Shown in pieces: positions 17,088-24,910 of a stretch of DNA of 64,000 bases (positions are counted from its first letter, which is position 1; every line of letters starts with the position of its first letter). The translations under genes and the position numbers were made by a program. This stretch comes from Natronosporangium sp035305625. GTDB lineage: Bacteria; Actinomycetota; Actinomycetes; Mycobacteriales; Micromonosporaceae. The stretch spans positions 139,589-203,588 of the forward strand of contig CAWEKD010000004.1 in the NCBI GenBank assembly GCA_963809545.1, written 5' to 3'. The notes under the pieces were generated by a model. It made no database searches and was not told the DNA's origin. It saw nothing but the letters and a program-made list of their open reading frames with translations.

Positions 17088-17654
17088 ATGCGAAAACTGA
17101 CCTTCGGTATGAACCTGAGCCTGGACGGCTTCATCGCCGCGCCCGGTGGCGACCTCAGCTGGAGTGAGCCGAGCGCCGAGCTGTTCCAGTGGTGGTCCGA
17201 CCGGATCGGGGCGACCGGCACCGCGCTGTACGGGCGCAAACTGTGGGAGACGATGAGCTCCTACTGGCCGACCGCCGACCAGCAGCCGGATGTGACACCG
17301 GCGGAGATCGAGTTCGCCCGCCGCTGGCGAGCCATGCCGAAGGTGGTGTTCTCCTCGACGATCAGCACGGTCGACTGGAACGCCCGCCTAGTCACCGGCG
17401 ACGCGATCACCGAGATCACCCGGCTCAAGGCCGAGGACGGCGGCTCCCTGGACATCGGCGGCGCCACACTCGCCGCAGCAGCCATGCGGAACGGACTGAT
17501 CGACGAGTACGTGCTCATCACCCATCCGGTCCTGCTAGGTAGCGGCACACCGTTCTTTACGGCCCTGGACAACTGGGTGAACCTGAACCTGGTGGAAACT
17601 CGGACGTTCCCCGACGGCGTGCTCCTGACCAGGTACGAGACCAGGCGCGCGTGA
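17088..17654 (+). CDS. Dihydrofolate-reductase-like protein (RibD C-terminal domain family)
   Basis: A 188-residue single-domain protein of the DHFR/RibD_C superfamily, NADPH-dependent reductases of mostly unknown substrate. It begins MRKLTFGMNLSLDGFIAAPG, has a YGRKLWETM segment (the nucleotide-binding turn), KVVFSSTIS, and the DIGGATLAAAAMRNGLIDEY region with the G-G-A loop of the family. The ATG at 17088 has AGGAGG nine bases before it. It stands alone, with about 60 bases to the rnhA start. It is more like the YyaP/YwjB type than folate DHFR. Confidence 0.85.
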   Translation: MRKLTFGMNLSLDGFIAAPGGDLSWSEPSAELFQWWSDRIGATGTALYGRKLWETMSSYWPTADQQPDVTPAEIEFARRWRAMPKVVFSSTISTVDWNARLVTGDAITEITRLKAEDGGSLDIGGATLAAAAMRNGLIDEYVLITHPVLLGSGTPFFTALDNWVNLNLVETRTFPDGVLLTRYETRRA

Positions 17655-17717
17655 TGGCACTGCCGCCCGTCCCCACTTATGGATCGAGTACGGGCACGGT
17701 CACGGTAGGTTGTCCGT

Positions 17718-18452
17718 GTGGCGGCGCTGAGGGCGACCCGAGTGCAGATCTGGACCGATGGTGCGTGCAGCGGTAACCCGGGACCCGGTGGCTGGGGTGC
17801 CCTGTTGCGCTACGGCAAAGCCGAGAAGGAGCTGTACGGCGGTGAACCCACCCCCACGACGAACAACCGGATGGAGCTCACCGCCCCCATCCAGGCGCTG
17901 AACGCGCTGACCCGGGCATGCGTCATCGACCTGTACACGGACAGCACCTACGTGCGCAACGGCGTCATGTCGTGGATGGCGAACTGGAAACGCAACGGCT
18001 GGCGTACGAAAGACGGGCAGCCGGTCAAGAACGCGGACCTGTGGCGTGAACTCGACGCCGCCATTGCCCGCCACCAGGAGGTCGTCTGGCATTGGGTGAA
18101 AGGCCACGCCGGTCAGGTGGAGAACGAACGCGCCGACCAACTCGCCGCTCGCGGTCTGCGGTCGGCCCTAGCGGCTGCCGGCGCTCCGGTACCGCCGTTG
18201 CCGCCGCCACGCCGCCAGGCCGCACCGCGGCCGTCAGCGACCGGCGAGGCAACCCAGTGTCGAGCCAGGACAAAAGCTGGCAAGCCCTGCCCGATCACCG
18301 CCCGACCTTCCGGCTTCTGCCATGTCCATGACCCCGCTGTTCTCTGCGGTGCCCCCACCAACCGCGGCACCCCGTGCGGTGTTGCTACCGGTGGCGGTCG
18401 GTGCCGTGCCCATGCGCATGTGACGATCACCGACGATGCCCTCGACCTCTGA
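17718..18452 (+). CDS. rnhA: Ribonuclease HI with two C-terminal Cys/His zinc-type motifs
   Basis: A 244-residue protein. Residues 8-150 are a standard RNase HI that cuts RNA in RNA:DNA hybrids; the DEDD residues are D14 (TDGACSGNPGPG), E53 (NNRMEL), D75 (YTDS) and D140 (ERADQLA). After a proline-rich linker come two tandem motifs. The first has C181, C191, C201 and H204; the second has C210, C220, C229 and H232. Each follows a C-x3-T-x2-G-x-P-C-x8/9-C-x2-H pattern like DUF5763-type putative zinc-binding modules. Plain RNase HI is about 150-155 residues, so the tail of about 90 residues is extra. It may bind nucleic acid, but this is inferred. The start is GTG 17718 with a weak ribosome-binding site. 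Confidence 0.9.
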   Translation: MAALRATRVQIWTDGACSGNPGPGGWGALLRYGKAEKELYGGEPTPTTNNRMELTAPIQALNALTRACVIDLYTDSTYVRNGVMSWMANWKRNGWRTKDGQPVKNADLWRELDAAIARHQEVVWHWVKGHAGQVENERADQLAARGLRSALAAAGAPVPPLPPPRRQAAPRPSATGEATQCRARTKAGKPCPITARPSGFCHVHDPAVLCGAPTNRGTPCGVATGGGRCRAHAHVTITDDALDL

Positions 18453-18500
18453 TCACATGCCCGCCCTGATAGTGGATGTCTGCGCATAACCCCAGCGAAC

Positions 18501-18743
18501 TCAGCTGCCCGGGCACGGCGGGGCGGGCAGGGGCGTAACAGCCTCCAGTGATTGCCGCTTGGCGTATGAAACCGCATCCGGGATGCTGGCGACGATGGCG
18601 ATGCCACCGGCCAAGGCCGCGAGCAAGGCCCAGGCGAAATGAGCCGGGCCACTAGCCACCACCGTACGGGGTGTGAGTCCAGGGATCGGCTCGGGTGGTT
18701 TGCCGGAGTAGCAGTAGTAGCAGGTCTGTTGGCGCTGGCCCAA
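18501..18743 (-). CDS. Hypothetical protein with one membrane helix
   Basis: An 80-residue frame with a C-Y-Y-C-Y motif near the N-terminus and one hydrophobic helix (HFAWALLAALAGGIAIVASI, residues 35-54). The start is a TTG at 18743, which is weak evidence. No family recognised. It lies downstream of another small minus-strand ORF; the two may be pieces of one gene. Confidence 0.3.
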   Translation of the reverse strand: MGQRQQTCYYCYSGKPPEPIPGLTPRTVVASGPAHFAWALLAALAGGIAIVASIPDAVSYAKRQSLEAVTPLPAPPCPGS

Positions 18744-18789
18744 ACTCGATGCGTTCCCAGTTACCGGCGGGCGAGACCGTCGCGACCGT

Positions 18790-18933
18790 TTACGCGGCCT
18801 TCAGGACATGATCGTTGAGGAACAGCAGCCCGGTGGCTGCCACCGTCACCGGGTGCATCAGCCAGGCCAGAGCTATCTGGAAGGGGCTTCGGGCCACCTC
18901 GGACGGTCCTCTGTCCACCGGCGCGCTGCTCAT
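18790..18933 (-). CDS. Short hydrophobic ORF, possible truncated membrane gene
   Basis: A 47-residue frame (MSSAPVDRGPSE...) with WLMHPVTVAATGLLFLNDHV, which looks like the first helix of a larger actinomycete membrane protein type in which NDH is followed by a longer region. Here a TAA ends the frame straight after LKAA. It may be a complete micro-protein or the head of a broken gene whose remainder is the ORF at 18501-18743. Confidence 0.35.
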   Translation of the reverse strand: MSSAPVDRGPSEVARSPFQIALAWLMHPVTVAATGLLFLNDHVLKAA

Positions 18934-19082
18934 CTGTTGAAGCTATCGACTTCCGCTGCGCCGGACCAGTCCTGGCGCTCGTCACGATCGTGGTCGGTGC
19001 CGGCCCGCCCATAGCACCCATGTCGTTTAACCCTCCGGTGCGCGGGTAGCGACCGCAGATCTACGAGACCCCGGAGGCGGCC

Positions 19083-20291
19083 ATGAACCTGAGCACCGCA
19101 CTGCGTGCCACCCTGCTGGGGGCGGCGACCGGACTGCGCAGTATGACCGGACTGGCGGCGGTCGCGCTGACCACGCCCCGTAGCGCCCACCCGGCCTGGG
19201 TGGGCCGCCTGGGTGGGGGGTGGGGACGCGGGGTGACCTCGCTCGCTGCCGCGAGTGAACTACTCACCGACAAGAGCGTGGGGTTGCCGAGCCGGCTCGA
19301 ATCGCCGCTGTTCGGGCAGCGGCTCGCCGCGAGCGCGGTGAACGCCACTGCCCTGGCCAGGCGGGAAGGCGCCCGGCCGGTCCTGCCGGTGGTGCTGGCG
19401 ATGGCCGGGGCGGCCGCCGCCACGTACCTGGGGGTGCGCTGGCGGACGTTCGCTCACCAGCGTGGGCGCGCCACCGCGGGCGCGGTGGTGGAGGACCTCG
19501 CCGCCATCGGCCTGGCTGCTGCGGCGACCCGGCGCGCGGGCGCGAGGCGGCTGGGCATGCCCCCGACGATCACGCCGCGGGAGAGCCCGATCCGACCCGC
19601 TGGCAGGGGCAAGGGCGCCTGGCTCACCAGCCTGGAGCTGGGCGCCAACCTGCTGCAGCAGACCACTCCGCTGAAGGATTTCGACGTGTACGTGGTCGGC
19701 TTCCACCCGGCCAAGGAGCACCCGGATATGCAGATGGAGGCGCATCACTACTGCCGGGTGGTCAACGACGATCTGATCCAGTGTGTGTTGTTCGACGGCA
19801 ACACCCGGGACGCGAACCTGATCGGCGTGGAATACATCGTCTCGGAGCGGCTGTTCGAGACCCTGCCGGAGTCGGAGCGACGCTACTGGCATCCGCACAA
19901 CTTCGAGATCCTCTCGGCGCAGCTGGTCGCTCCCGGGCTGCCCGAGGTGGCGGAGAAGTCGTTGATGAAGAAATTGCTCAACGGCTACGGCAAGACCTGG
20001 CACACCTGGCACACCGGACGCCACGACGGCGAGCCGGGCCACGACCTGCCGGTGGGCGAGCCGATGCTGATGTGGTCCTTCAACCGGGAAGGCGAGTGCG
20101 ACGAGTCGCTGAAGCAGCACCGCAACCGAGCCATGGGCCTCGACGTGGCCAAGAAATACCGCGATCGACAGGATCTGGTGGCACTGGCCCGTCCACAGTC
20201 AGGGGTGAATGACCTCAAGGACCGGTTCCGCGACACTACCCCGGTCCCCGGAGTGGTGGACATCTCCGACGCCGGCCGACCGGCACGATGA
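19083..20291 (+). CDS. DUF4126-DUF1264 (OBAP-like) fusion protein
   Basis: A 402-residue protein joining two families normally found apart. Residues 1-160 are a small membrane DUF4126-type domain (LGAATGLRSMTGLAAVAL, SLAAASELLTDKSVGLPSR). Residues 175-385 match DUF1264, the family of plant oil-body-associated proteins, with MQMEAHHYCRVVNDD, QCVLFDGNTRDANLIGVEY, YWHPHNFEIL and YGKTWHTWHTG. The frame is continuous with even codon bias, so the fusion seems real. Neither domain has a proven bacterial function. The HH/H-rich motifs of DUF1264 hint at metal or ligand binding. ATG 19083 follows CGGAGG. Confidence 0.8.
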   Translation: MNLSTALRATLLGAATGLRSMTGLAAVALTTPRSAHPAWVGRLGGGWGRGVTSLAAASELLTDKSVGLPSRLESPLFGQRLAASAVNATALARREGARPVLPVVLAMAGAAAATYLGVRWRTFAHQRGRATAGAVVEDLAAIGLAAAATRRAGARRLGMPPTITPRESPIRPAGRGKGAWLTSLELGANLLQQTTPLKDFDVYVVGFHPAKEHPDMQMEAHHYCRVVNDDLIQCVLFDGNTRDANLIGVEYIVSERLFETLPESERRYWHPHNFEILSAQLVAPGLPEVAEKSLMKKLLNGYGKTWHTWHTGRHDGEPGHDLPVGEPMLMWSFNREGECDESLKQHRNRAMGLDVAKKYRDRQDLVALARPQSGVNDLKDRFRDTTPVPGVVDISDAGRPAR

Positions 20292-20353
20292 CCGCCCGCC
20301 ATCCCGCGTCGGTCTCACCGGCACCCGGCCTCACCTAGGTAGGGTGGTGGCTC

Positions 20354-21169
20354 ATGAGGGTGGCGACGTGGAACGTCAACTCCGTGGTGGCGCGCCTACC
20401 ACGGTTGCTGGCGTGGCTGGAGCTCGCCAACCCCGACGTGGTGTGCCTGCAGGAGACCAAGTGCGCCGCGGAGGCGTTCCCCACCGAAGCGATCGCTGAG
20501 CGCGGTTACCAGGTCGCGGCCCACGGCATGGGGCGGTGGAACGGGGTGGCGATCCTGTCCCGGGTCGGGCTGGCTGAGGTGACCCGCGACCTGCCCGACC
20601 AGCCGCCGGCGCCGTCCGATCAGGACCCGGAGGCGCTGCTCGCGCCGCCGCGGGTGATCGAAGCCCGGGCGATCGCGGCTACCTGCGGCCCGCTCCGGAT
20701 CTGGTCGGTCTACGTGCCCAACGGCCGTAGCCCGGACAGTCCGCACTACGACTACAAGCTGCGTTGGCTCGCCGCCCTGCGGGACGCGCTCGTGCCGGAG
20801 CTGGCCGCCGGCGGTGCCCTGTTGGTGGCGGGTGACTTCAACGTCGCCCCCACCGACGCCGATGTGTGGGACCCGGCCGCGTTCGTCGGTGCCACCCACG
20901 TCACCGATGCGGAACGGCAGGCCCTGGCGCAGTTGCAGGCGTTGGGCCTGACCGACGTGGTGCCCCGGGCGCTGAAGTACGACACCCCCTTCACCTATTG
21001 GGACTACCGGGCGGGGATGTTCCCCAAAAACTTCGGCATGCGCATCGACCTGGTCTACGCCAACCCGGCCGCCGCCGCGCGGGTCACCGACGCGTACGTC
21101 GACCGCGAGGCTCGCAAGGGCAAGGCCCCCTCCGACCACGCGCCAGTGGTGCTTGACCTGAACCTGTGA
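20354..21169 (+). CDS. xthA: Exodeoxyribonuclease III
   Basis: A 271-residue class II AP endonuclease/3'-5' exonuclease for base excision repair. Visible motifs: MRVATWNVNSV with the metal-site asparagine, LQETK with the catalytic glutamate, YVPNGR, AGDFNVAPTD, the FTYWDYR loop, RIDLVY, and SDHAPVVLDL with the catalytic D-H pair. Length and spacing are normal for XthA. ATG 20354 is 62 bases after the preceding gene. Confidence 0.95.
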   Translation: MRVATWNVNSVVARLPRLLAWLELANPDVVCLQETKCAAEAFPTEAIAERGYQVAAHGMGRWNGVAILSRVGLAEVTRDLPDQPPAPSDQDPEALLAPPRVIEARAIAATCGPLRIWSVYVPNGRSPDSPHYDYKLRWLAALRDALVPELAAGGALLVAGDFNVAPTDADVWDPAAFVGATHVTDAERQALAQLQALGLTDVVPRALKYDTPFTYWDYRAGMFPKNFGMRIDLVYANPAAAARVTDAYVDREARKGKAPSDHAPVVLDLNL

Positions 21170-21395
21170 ACTGCTTCCGAACTGTTGAATCAGGACCTTT
21201 CACTCCTAGGAACTGCTGTCAGTCCTTTGTAGGATTTCTCTGATCAGCCTGGTTTTCAGCCCAACAACCACCTCCCTGCCGGGTTGACGGATTCGCGGTA
21301 TTCGCCGCTCACATCGCGCTCATCAGCGGTCAGCCGGGTGGATCTCGCTGGCTACCATCCCCCTCCAGCCCGGCCTATCCGGACCACTTGCCCCA
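21170..21395. other. Intergenic region after xthA
   Basis: Somewhat AT-richer spacer (226 bases). No gene, tRNA or clear terminator stem could be identified. Confidence 0.35.
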
Positions 21396-21767
21396 GTGGA
21401 CACCGGCCTGCCTCACCGGTTCCCCCGCCTGCGGGTGGCCGGCGACCTGCTGGTGGGCTGGTCCGGCAACGTGGTCGGTGCGCTCGACCTCCGGGACGGA
21501 AGCGTCCGATGGGTCCACCAGCCGACGTCCTACCAGAACAACCACGGCGCGATCGCGGCGTCCCCGTCCGGTGTGGTCATCGGACCGTTCGGTGGCGCGG
21601 TGATGGAGGTGATCGGTCTGGACGGCACCGCGCGGTCAACGCTCGATCAGCTCGGCGACATCACGGAGTTGCGGCAGATCGGGCCGGTCGTGGACGATCA
21701 GGTCGTCGTACGGTTCGCAGTCCGCCGCTGGGAAGCCTCGATCGCGTTGATCAGCCTCACCGGATGA
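21396..21767 (+). CDS. Hypothetical protein, beta-propeller-like
   Basis: A 123-residue GTG-started frame. The segments VAGDLLVGWSGNVVGALDLRD, GSVRWVHQP and VVIGPFGGAVMEVIGLDGTA look like PQQ/beta-propeller blades (an A-LD-x-G-W rhythm). It is too short for a full propeller and may be a fragment or a small relative. No signal peptide. It is followed after about 95 bases by pnuC. Confidence 0.45.
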   Translation: MDTGLPHRFPRLRVAGDLLVGWSGNVVGALDLRDGSVRWVHQPTSYQNNHGAIAASPSGVVIGPFGGAVMEVIGLDGTARSTLDQLGDITELRQIGPVVDDQVVVRFAVRRWEASIALISLTG

Positions 21768-21860
21768 TCAACGCCGCCGTGGGCCGGGCCGGTCCCATAG
21801 CCCTGAAGTGGGATGGCCGAGGTCGGCTGGGTTGTGCCGAGCAACGCGAAGGAGCGACAG

Positions 21861-22509
21861 GTGCTGGACTGGCTGAACTCCACGGCGGTCACCGCCTTCG
21901 GGGTGCCGACGTCCTGGGCGGAGCTGCTGGGTTTCGGCACCGGCGCCCTCTGTGTGCTGCTGGTGGTGCGCCAGCACATCGCGAACTGGCCGATCGGCAT
22001 CCTCAACGTCCTGCTGCTGATGGTGGTGTTCTGGACCGCCGGGCTGTACGCCGATGCGGGCCCTGCAGATCGTCTACGTGCTCCTCGGCGCGTACGGCTG
22101 GTGGCACTGGGCCCGTGGCGGAGCTGACCGCGGCACCCTGCCGGTGCGGCGCACCACCGGCACCGAGTGGCTGGCTTTAGCGGCGGCCGGCGCCGCGGGC
22201 ACCGGCGCGCTGTGGTTCTTCCTGGCGCACTACACCGACTCCACGGTGCCGCTGCCGGACGCGCTCACCACCGCGTTGTCGCTGCTGGCCACGTACGGGC
22301 AGGCCCGCAAACTGGTGGAGAGCTGGTGGCTGTGGATCACCGCCGACCTGATCTACATCCCGCTGTACGGCTACAAGGGGCTCTGGTTGACCGCGCTGCT
22401 CTACGTCGGGTTCCTGTGTCTGTGTGTGCTCGGGCTGCGGGCCTGGCGCGCCGATCTACGCCGCCGCACCGGCGCCGGTGACCCGGCCGTGACGGGGGTG
22501 GCCGGATGA
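21861..22509 (+). CDS. pnuC: Nicotinamide riboside transporter PnuC, one frameshift
   Basis: A membrane carrier for uptake of nicotinamide riboside. The first frame has NWPIGILNVLLLMVVFWTAGLYADAG and the second LQIVYVLLGAYGWWHWARGG ... YIPLYGYKGLWLTALLY, which together are the PnuC fold with the typical YADAGLQ-V-Y junction. One C too many in CCC at 22061-22063 breaks the frame between G and L; deleting it gives ...YADAGLQIVY.... I chose GTG 21861 because AAGGAG sits six bases upstream. It overlaps nadR by four bases (ATGA), so uptake and phosphorylation are translationally coupled. Confidence 0.85.
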
Positions 22510-23624
22510 CCCGCCGGTTCTCCCACGGGCTGGTGGTCGGCAAGTTCTACCCGCCGCACGCTGGGCATCATTACCTGATCGAGACCGCCGCCGCGGCCTG
22601 CTCCCGGGTCACCGTGGTGGTGGCACCGTCGAGCGTGGAGTCGATCCCGCTGGAGCTGCGGCTGAGCTGGTTGCGGGAGGTCCACTCCCCTACCCCGTGG
22701 GTGCGGTTCGTCGGGGTCATCGACGACCACCCGGTCGACTACGAGGATCCGCAGATCTGGGACGCCCACTGTCGATTGTTCCGACAGGCCGCCGGGGACG
22801 AGGTCGACGCCGTCTTCAGCTCCGAGGGTTACGGGCCGGAGCTGGCCCGGCGGTTCGCGGCCACGCATGTGGAGGTGGACGCTGCCCGTACCGCCGTACC
22901 GGTGTCCGGCACCGCGGTACGCGCCGACCCGATCGCGCACTGGCATCACCTGGCCCCACCGGTGCGGGCCTGGTTCACCCGCCGGGTGGTGGTCGTGGGC
23001 GCGGAGTCGACCGGCACCACCACGCTGGCCCGCTCCCTCGCCGAGGCGCTGCGACGTCGCGGTGGGGCCTGGGCGGAGACCCAGTGGGTTCCGGAGTACG
23101 GCCGGGAGTTGACGGCCCGGAAGTTGGCCGCGCTGCACGCCGTCGATCCGGACGCGACGATATTCGACGTGACCTGGTCGCCGGCGGACTTCGTGGAGGT
23201 CGCCACGGCGCAGAACGCGGCCGAGGACGCCGCCGCCCGCGTCGGTGGGCCGATCCTGGTCTGCGACACCGACGCCCGCGCCACCGCGGTCTGGCAGGAG
23301 CGCTACCTCGGCACCGTTTCCCCGCAGGTACGGGCCGCGGCCCGGATGCCGGACCTCTATCTGCTCACCGACCACACCGATGTGCCGTTTGAGGACGACG
23401 GGCTGCGCGACGGTGAGCACCTGCGGGCCTGGATGACCGACCGGTTCCGGACCGAGTTGCGCCGCGCCCACGCTCCGGTGGTGGAGGTGACCGGCCCGCC
23501 CGAGGTGCGGCTGGCGACCGCGCTCACGGCCTGTGACGCGCTGGTGGCCCGGGGATGGTCGTTGGCGGACCCGTTGCCGGAGCGCGGGGCGGTCACCGGT
23601 CCGTCGACGGCACCGACGCGTTGA
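22506..23624 (+). CDS. nadR: Bifunctional NadR-type NMN adenylyltransferase/ribosylnicotinamide kinase
   Basis: A 372-residue protein. The N-terminal nucleotidyltransferase domain has GKFYPPHAGHHYLI (H18-A-G-H21), converting NMN plus ATP to NAD. A C-terminal P-loop domain from about residue 160 phosphorylates nicotinamide riboside. There is no N-terminal DNA-binding HTH, so it is the enzyme-only form and not the enterobacterial repressor. Odd: the P-loop reads GAESTGTTT, with threonine where the Walker A lysine is expected. This may be normal for the actinobacterial branch, or it may weaken the kinase. It follows pnuC with an ATGA overlap. Confidence 0.9.
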   Translation: MTRRFSHGLVVGKFYPPHAGHHYLIETAAAACSRVTVVVAPSSVESIPLELRLSWLREVHSPTPWVRFVGVIDDHPVDYEDPQIWDAHCRLFRQAAGDEVDAVFSSEGYGPELARRFAATHVEVDAARTAVPVSGTAVRADPIAHWHHLAPPVRAWFTRRVVVVGAESTGTTTLARSLAEALRRRGGAWAETQWVPEYGRELTARKLAALHAVDPDATIFDVTWSPADFVEVATAQNAAEDAAARVGGPILVCDTDARATAVWQERYLGTVSPQVRAAARMPDLYLLTDHTDVPFEDDGLRDGEHLRAWMTDRFRTELRRAHAPVVEVTGPPEVRLATALTACDALVARGWSLADPLPERGAVTGPSTAPTR

Positions 23625-23637
23625 CCGCCGACGGGCG

Positions 23638-24177
23638 TTACTCGCCGGTGAGCCCGTCCACGGACTGCCGCAGCAGGTCGGCGTGCCCGTTGTGGCGGGC
23701 GTACTCCTCGATCATGTGGACCAGGATCCACCGCAGGCTGGGGGTACGTCCGTCCGACCAGCCCCGCGCGGCGAGCCGGTCCAGCCCGCCGTCGGCCAGC
23801 GCCTCCTCGGTCAACGCCCGGGAGCGGGCCACCGCGTCCTCCCAGAGCGCGAACAGCTGCTCCGGGGAGTCGTGGGCGGCCGAGTGCCACGGCCAGTCCG
23901 GGTCGGCTTTCCAGTCCACCGCGGCCCACACCGGGTGCGGGTCCCGGCCGTGCAGCCGGTAGGCGAACCAGTAGTCCTCCACCCAGGCCAGGTGCTTGAG
24001 CAACCCACCGAGGGTGATGGTGGCGGGGCCGACGGTCGCTTGTAGGCCCTTGGCGTCGAGGCCTCGGCATTTCCACGCCAGGGTGGCGCGGTGGAACTCC
24101 AGGAACCCCACCAGGGTCGCGGTCTCGTCGGCCGCCAGCGGCGGCTCCGGGCGGCCCTGCTCATCTAGTGCGGTCAC
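23638..24177 (-). CDS. DinB-family protein (DUF664)
   Basis: A 179-residue four-helix-bundle protein of the DinB/YfiT superfamily. It shows FLEFHRATLAWKCRGLD and LGGLLKHLAWVEDYWFAYRL with the first metal histidine, and WILVHMIEEYARHNGHADLLR with the H-x3-E-x3-H-like metal residues. Members are metal-dependent thiol-linked transferases or of unknown function. The GTG at 24177 was chosen because the conserved region begins soon after; a TTG six bases upstream is the alternative. It is convergent with nadR, 13 bases apart. Confidence 0.85.
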   Translation of the reverse strand: MTALDEQGRPEPPLAADETATLVGFLEFHRATLAWKCRGLDAKGLQATVGPATITLGGLLKHLAWVEDYWFAYRLHGRDPHPVWAAVDWKADPDWPWHSAAHDSPEQLFALWEDAVARSRALTEEALADGGLDRLAARGWSDGRTPSLRWILVHMIEEYARHNGHADLLRQSVDGLTGE

Positions 24178-24221
24178 GACCGGCAAGCCTAGCGGCGCCG
24201 GTCGGCCGGGCGGGAGTCCGG

Positions 24222-24854
24222 TCAGCCCGCCCCCGAGTGGGCATGGACGGCGGCGGAGACGGCCTCGACCACGCCGTCCCGGGCGATGCCCCCGAGGAGG
24301 GCCCCGACCGCGGCGTCGATCTCCGGTTCGGTGACCGGGGCGTGCCGGAACAGCAGTCGGTAGTGGACCAGCGAGGCCAGGGTGTCGACCGCGAGGGTCA
24401 GGTCGACGCCGTCCCGCAGGTCGCCCCGGTCCCGCGCCTGCTCGAGGGTGACCCGAACCGCCGCCCGGGGTGGTTCGAACACCGTGGTCATGAAGGTCCG
24501 GCGTAGTTCCGGGTCGTCGGTGCAGTCGGCCAGCAGAGCGCTGACCGTCTCGGCCCCCATGCAGGTGAGCACCCGGGCGAACAGCTCCAACGACTCGACC
24601 AGGTCGCACCGGGTGCAGCCGGTCTGGGGTGGCACCACCCGCCCCATGCGCCGCTGCAACTCGGCCAGCACCAGCTGCTGGCGACCAGGCCAGCGCCGGT
24701 AGATGGCGGTCTTGCTCACCCCCGCCCGCCGGGCGACGTGCTCGATCGCGAGTTCGGGGTAGCCGAGTTCGTCCAGCAGCTCGGAGGTGCTGTCGAGGAC
24801 CGCGCGGTCGATGGACGAGTCCCGCGGTCGCCCCCCACGGAGACCGGTTGTCAC
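24222..24854 (-). CDS. TetR-family transcriptional regulator
   Basis: A 210-residue regulator. Residues 10-60 hold the TetR HTH (IEHVARRAGVSKTAIYRRWP), and the rest is a ligand domain with the GCTRCDLVESLELFARVL and LVHYRLLFRHAPVTE features of the TetR_C_11-like group. It is divergent from a DHA2-type exporter with 56 bases between the starts. This is the standard arrangement of a drug-responsive repressor and its pump. GTG 24854 is the start. Confidence 0.85.
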   Translation of the reverse strand: MTTGLRGGRPRDSSIDRAVLDSTSELLDELGYPELAIEHVARRAGVSKTAIYRRWPGRQQLVLAELQRRMGRVVPPQTGCTRCDLVESLELFARVLTCMGAETVSALLADCTDDPELRRTFMTTVFEPPRAAVRVTLEQARDRGDLRDGVDLTLAVDTLASLVHYRLLFRHAPVTEPEIDAAVGALLGGIARDGVVEAVSAAVHAHSGAG

Positions 24855-24883
24855 GCTTCCATGGTAACTTTCGCTACGCTACG

Positions 24884-24896
24884 TTTCGTATCGAAA
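24884..24896. promoter_or_regulatory. Candidate TetR operator between regulator and exporter
   Basis: TTTCG-TAT-CGAAA is a perfect inverted repeat with five-base arms. A partly overlapping TTTCGCTACGCTACG copy lies just upstream, all within the 56-base divergent gap. Its position between the two starts fits repression of both genes. Inferred from position and symmetry only. Confidence 0.45.
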
Positions 24897-24910
24897 TGAG
24901 GGAGACCCGC

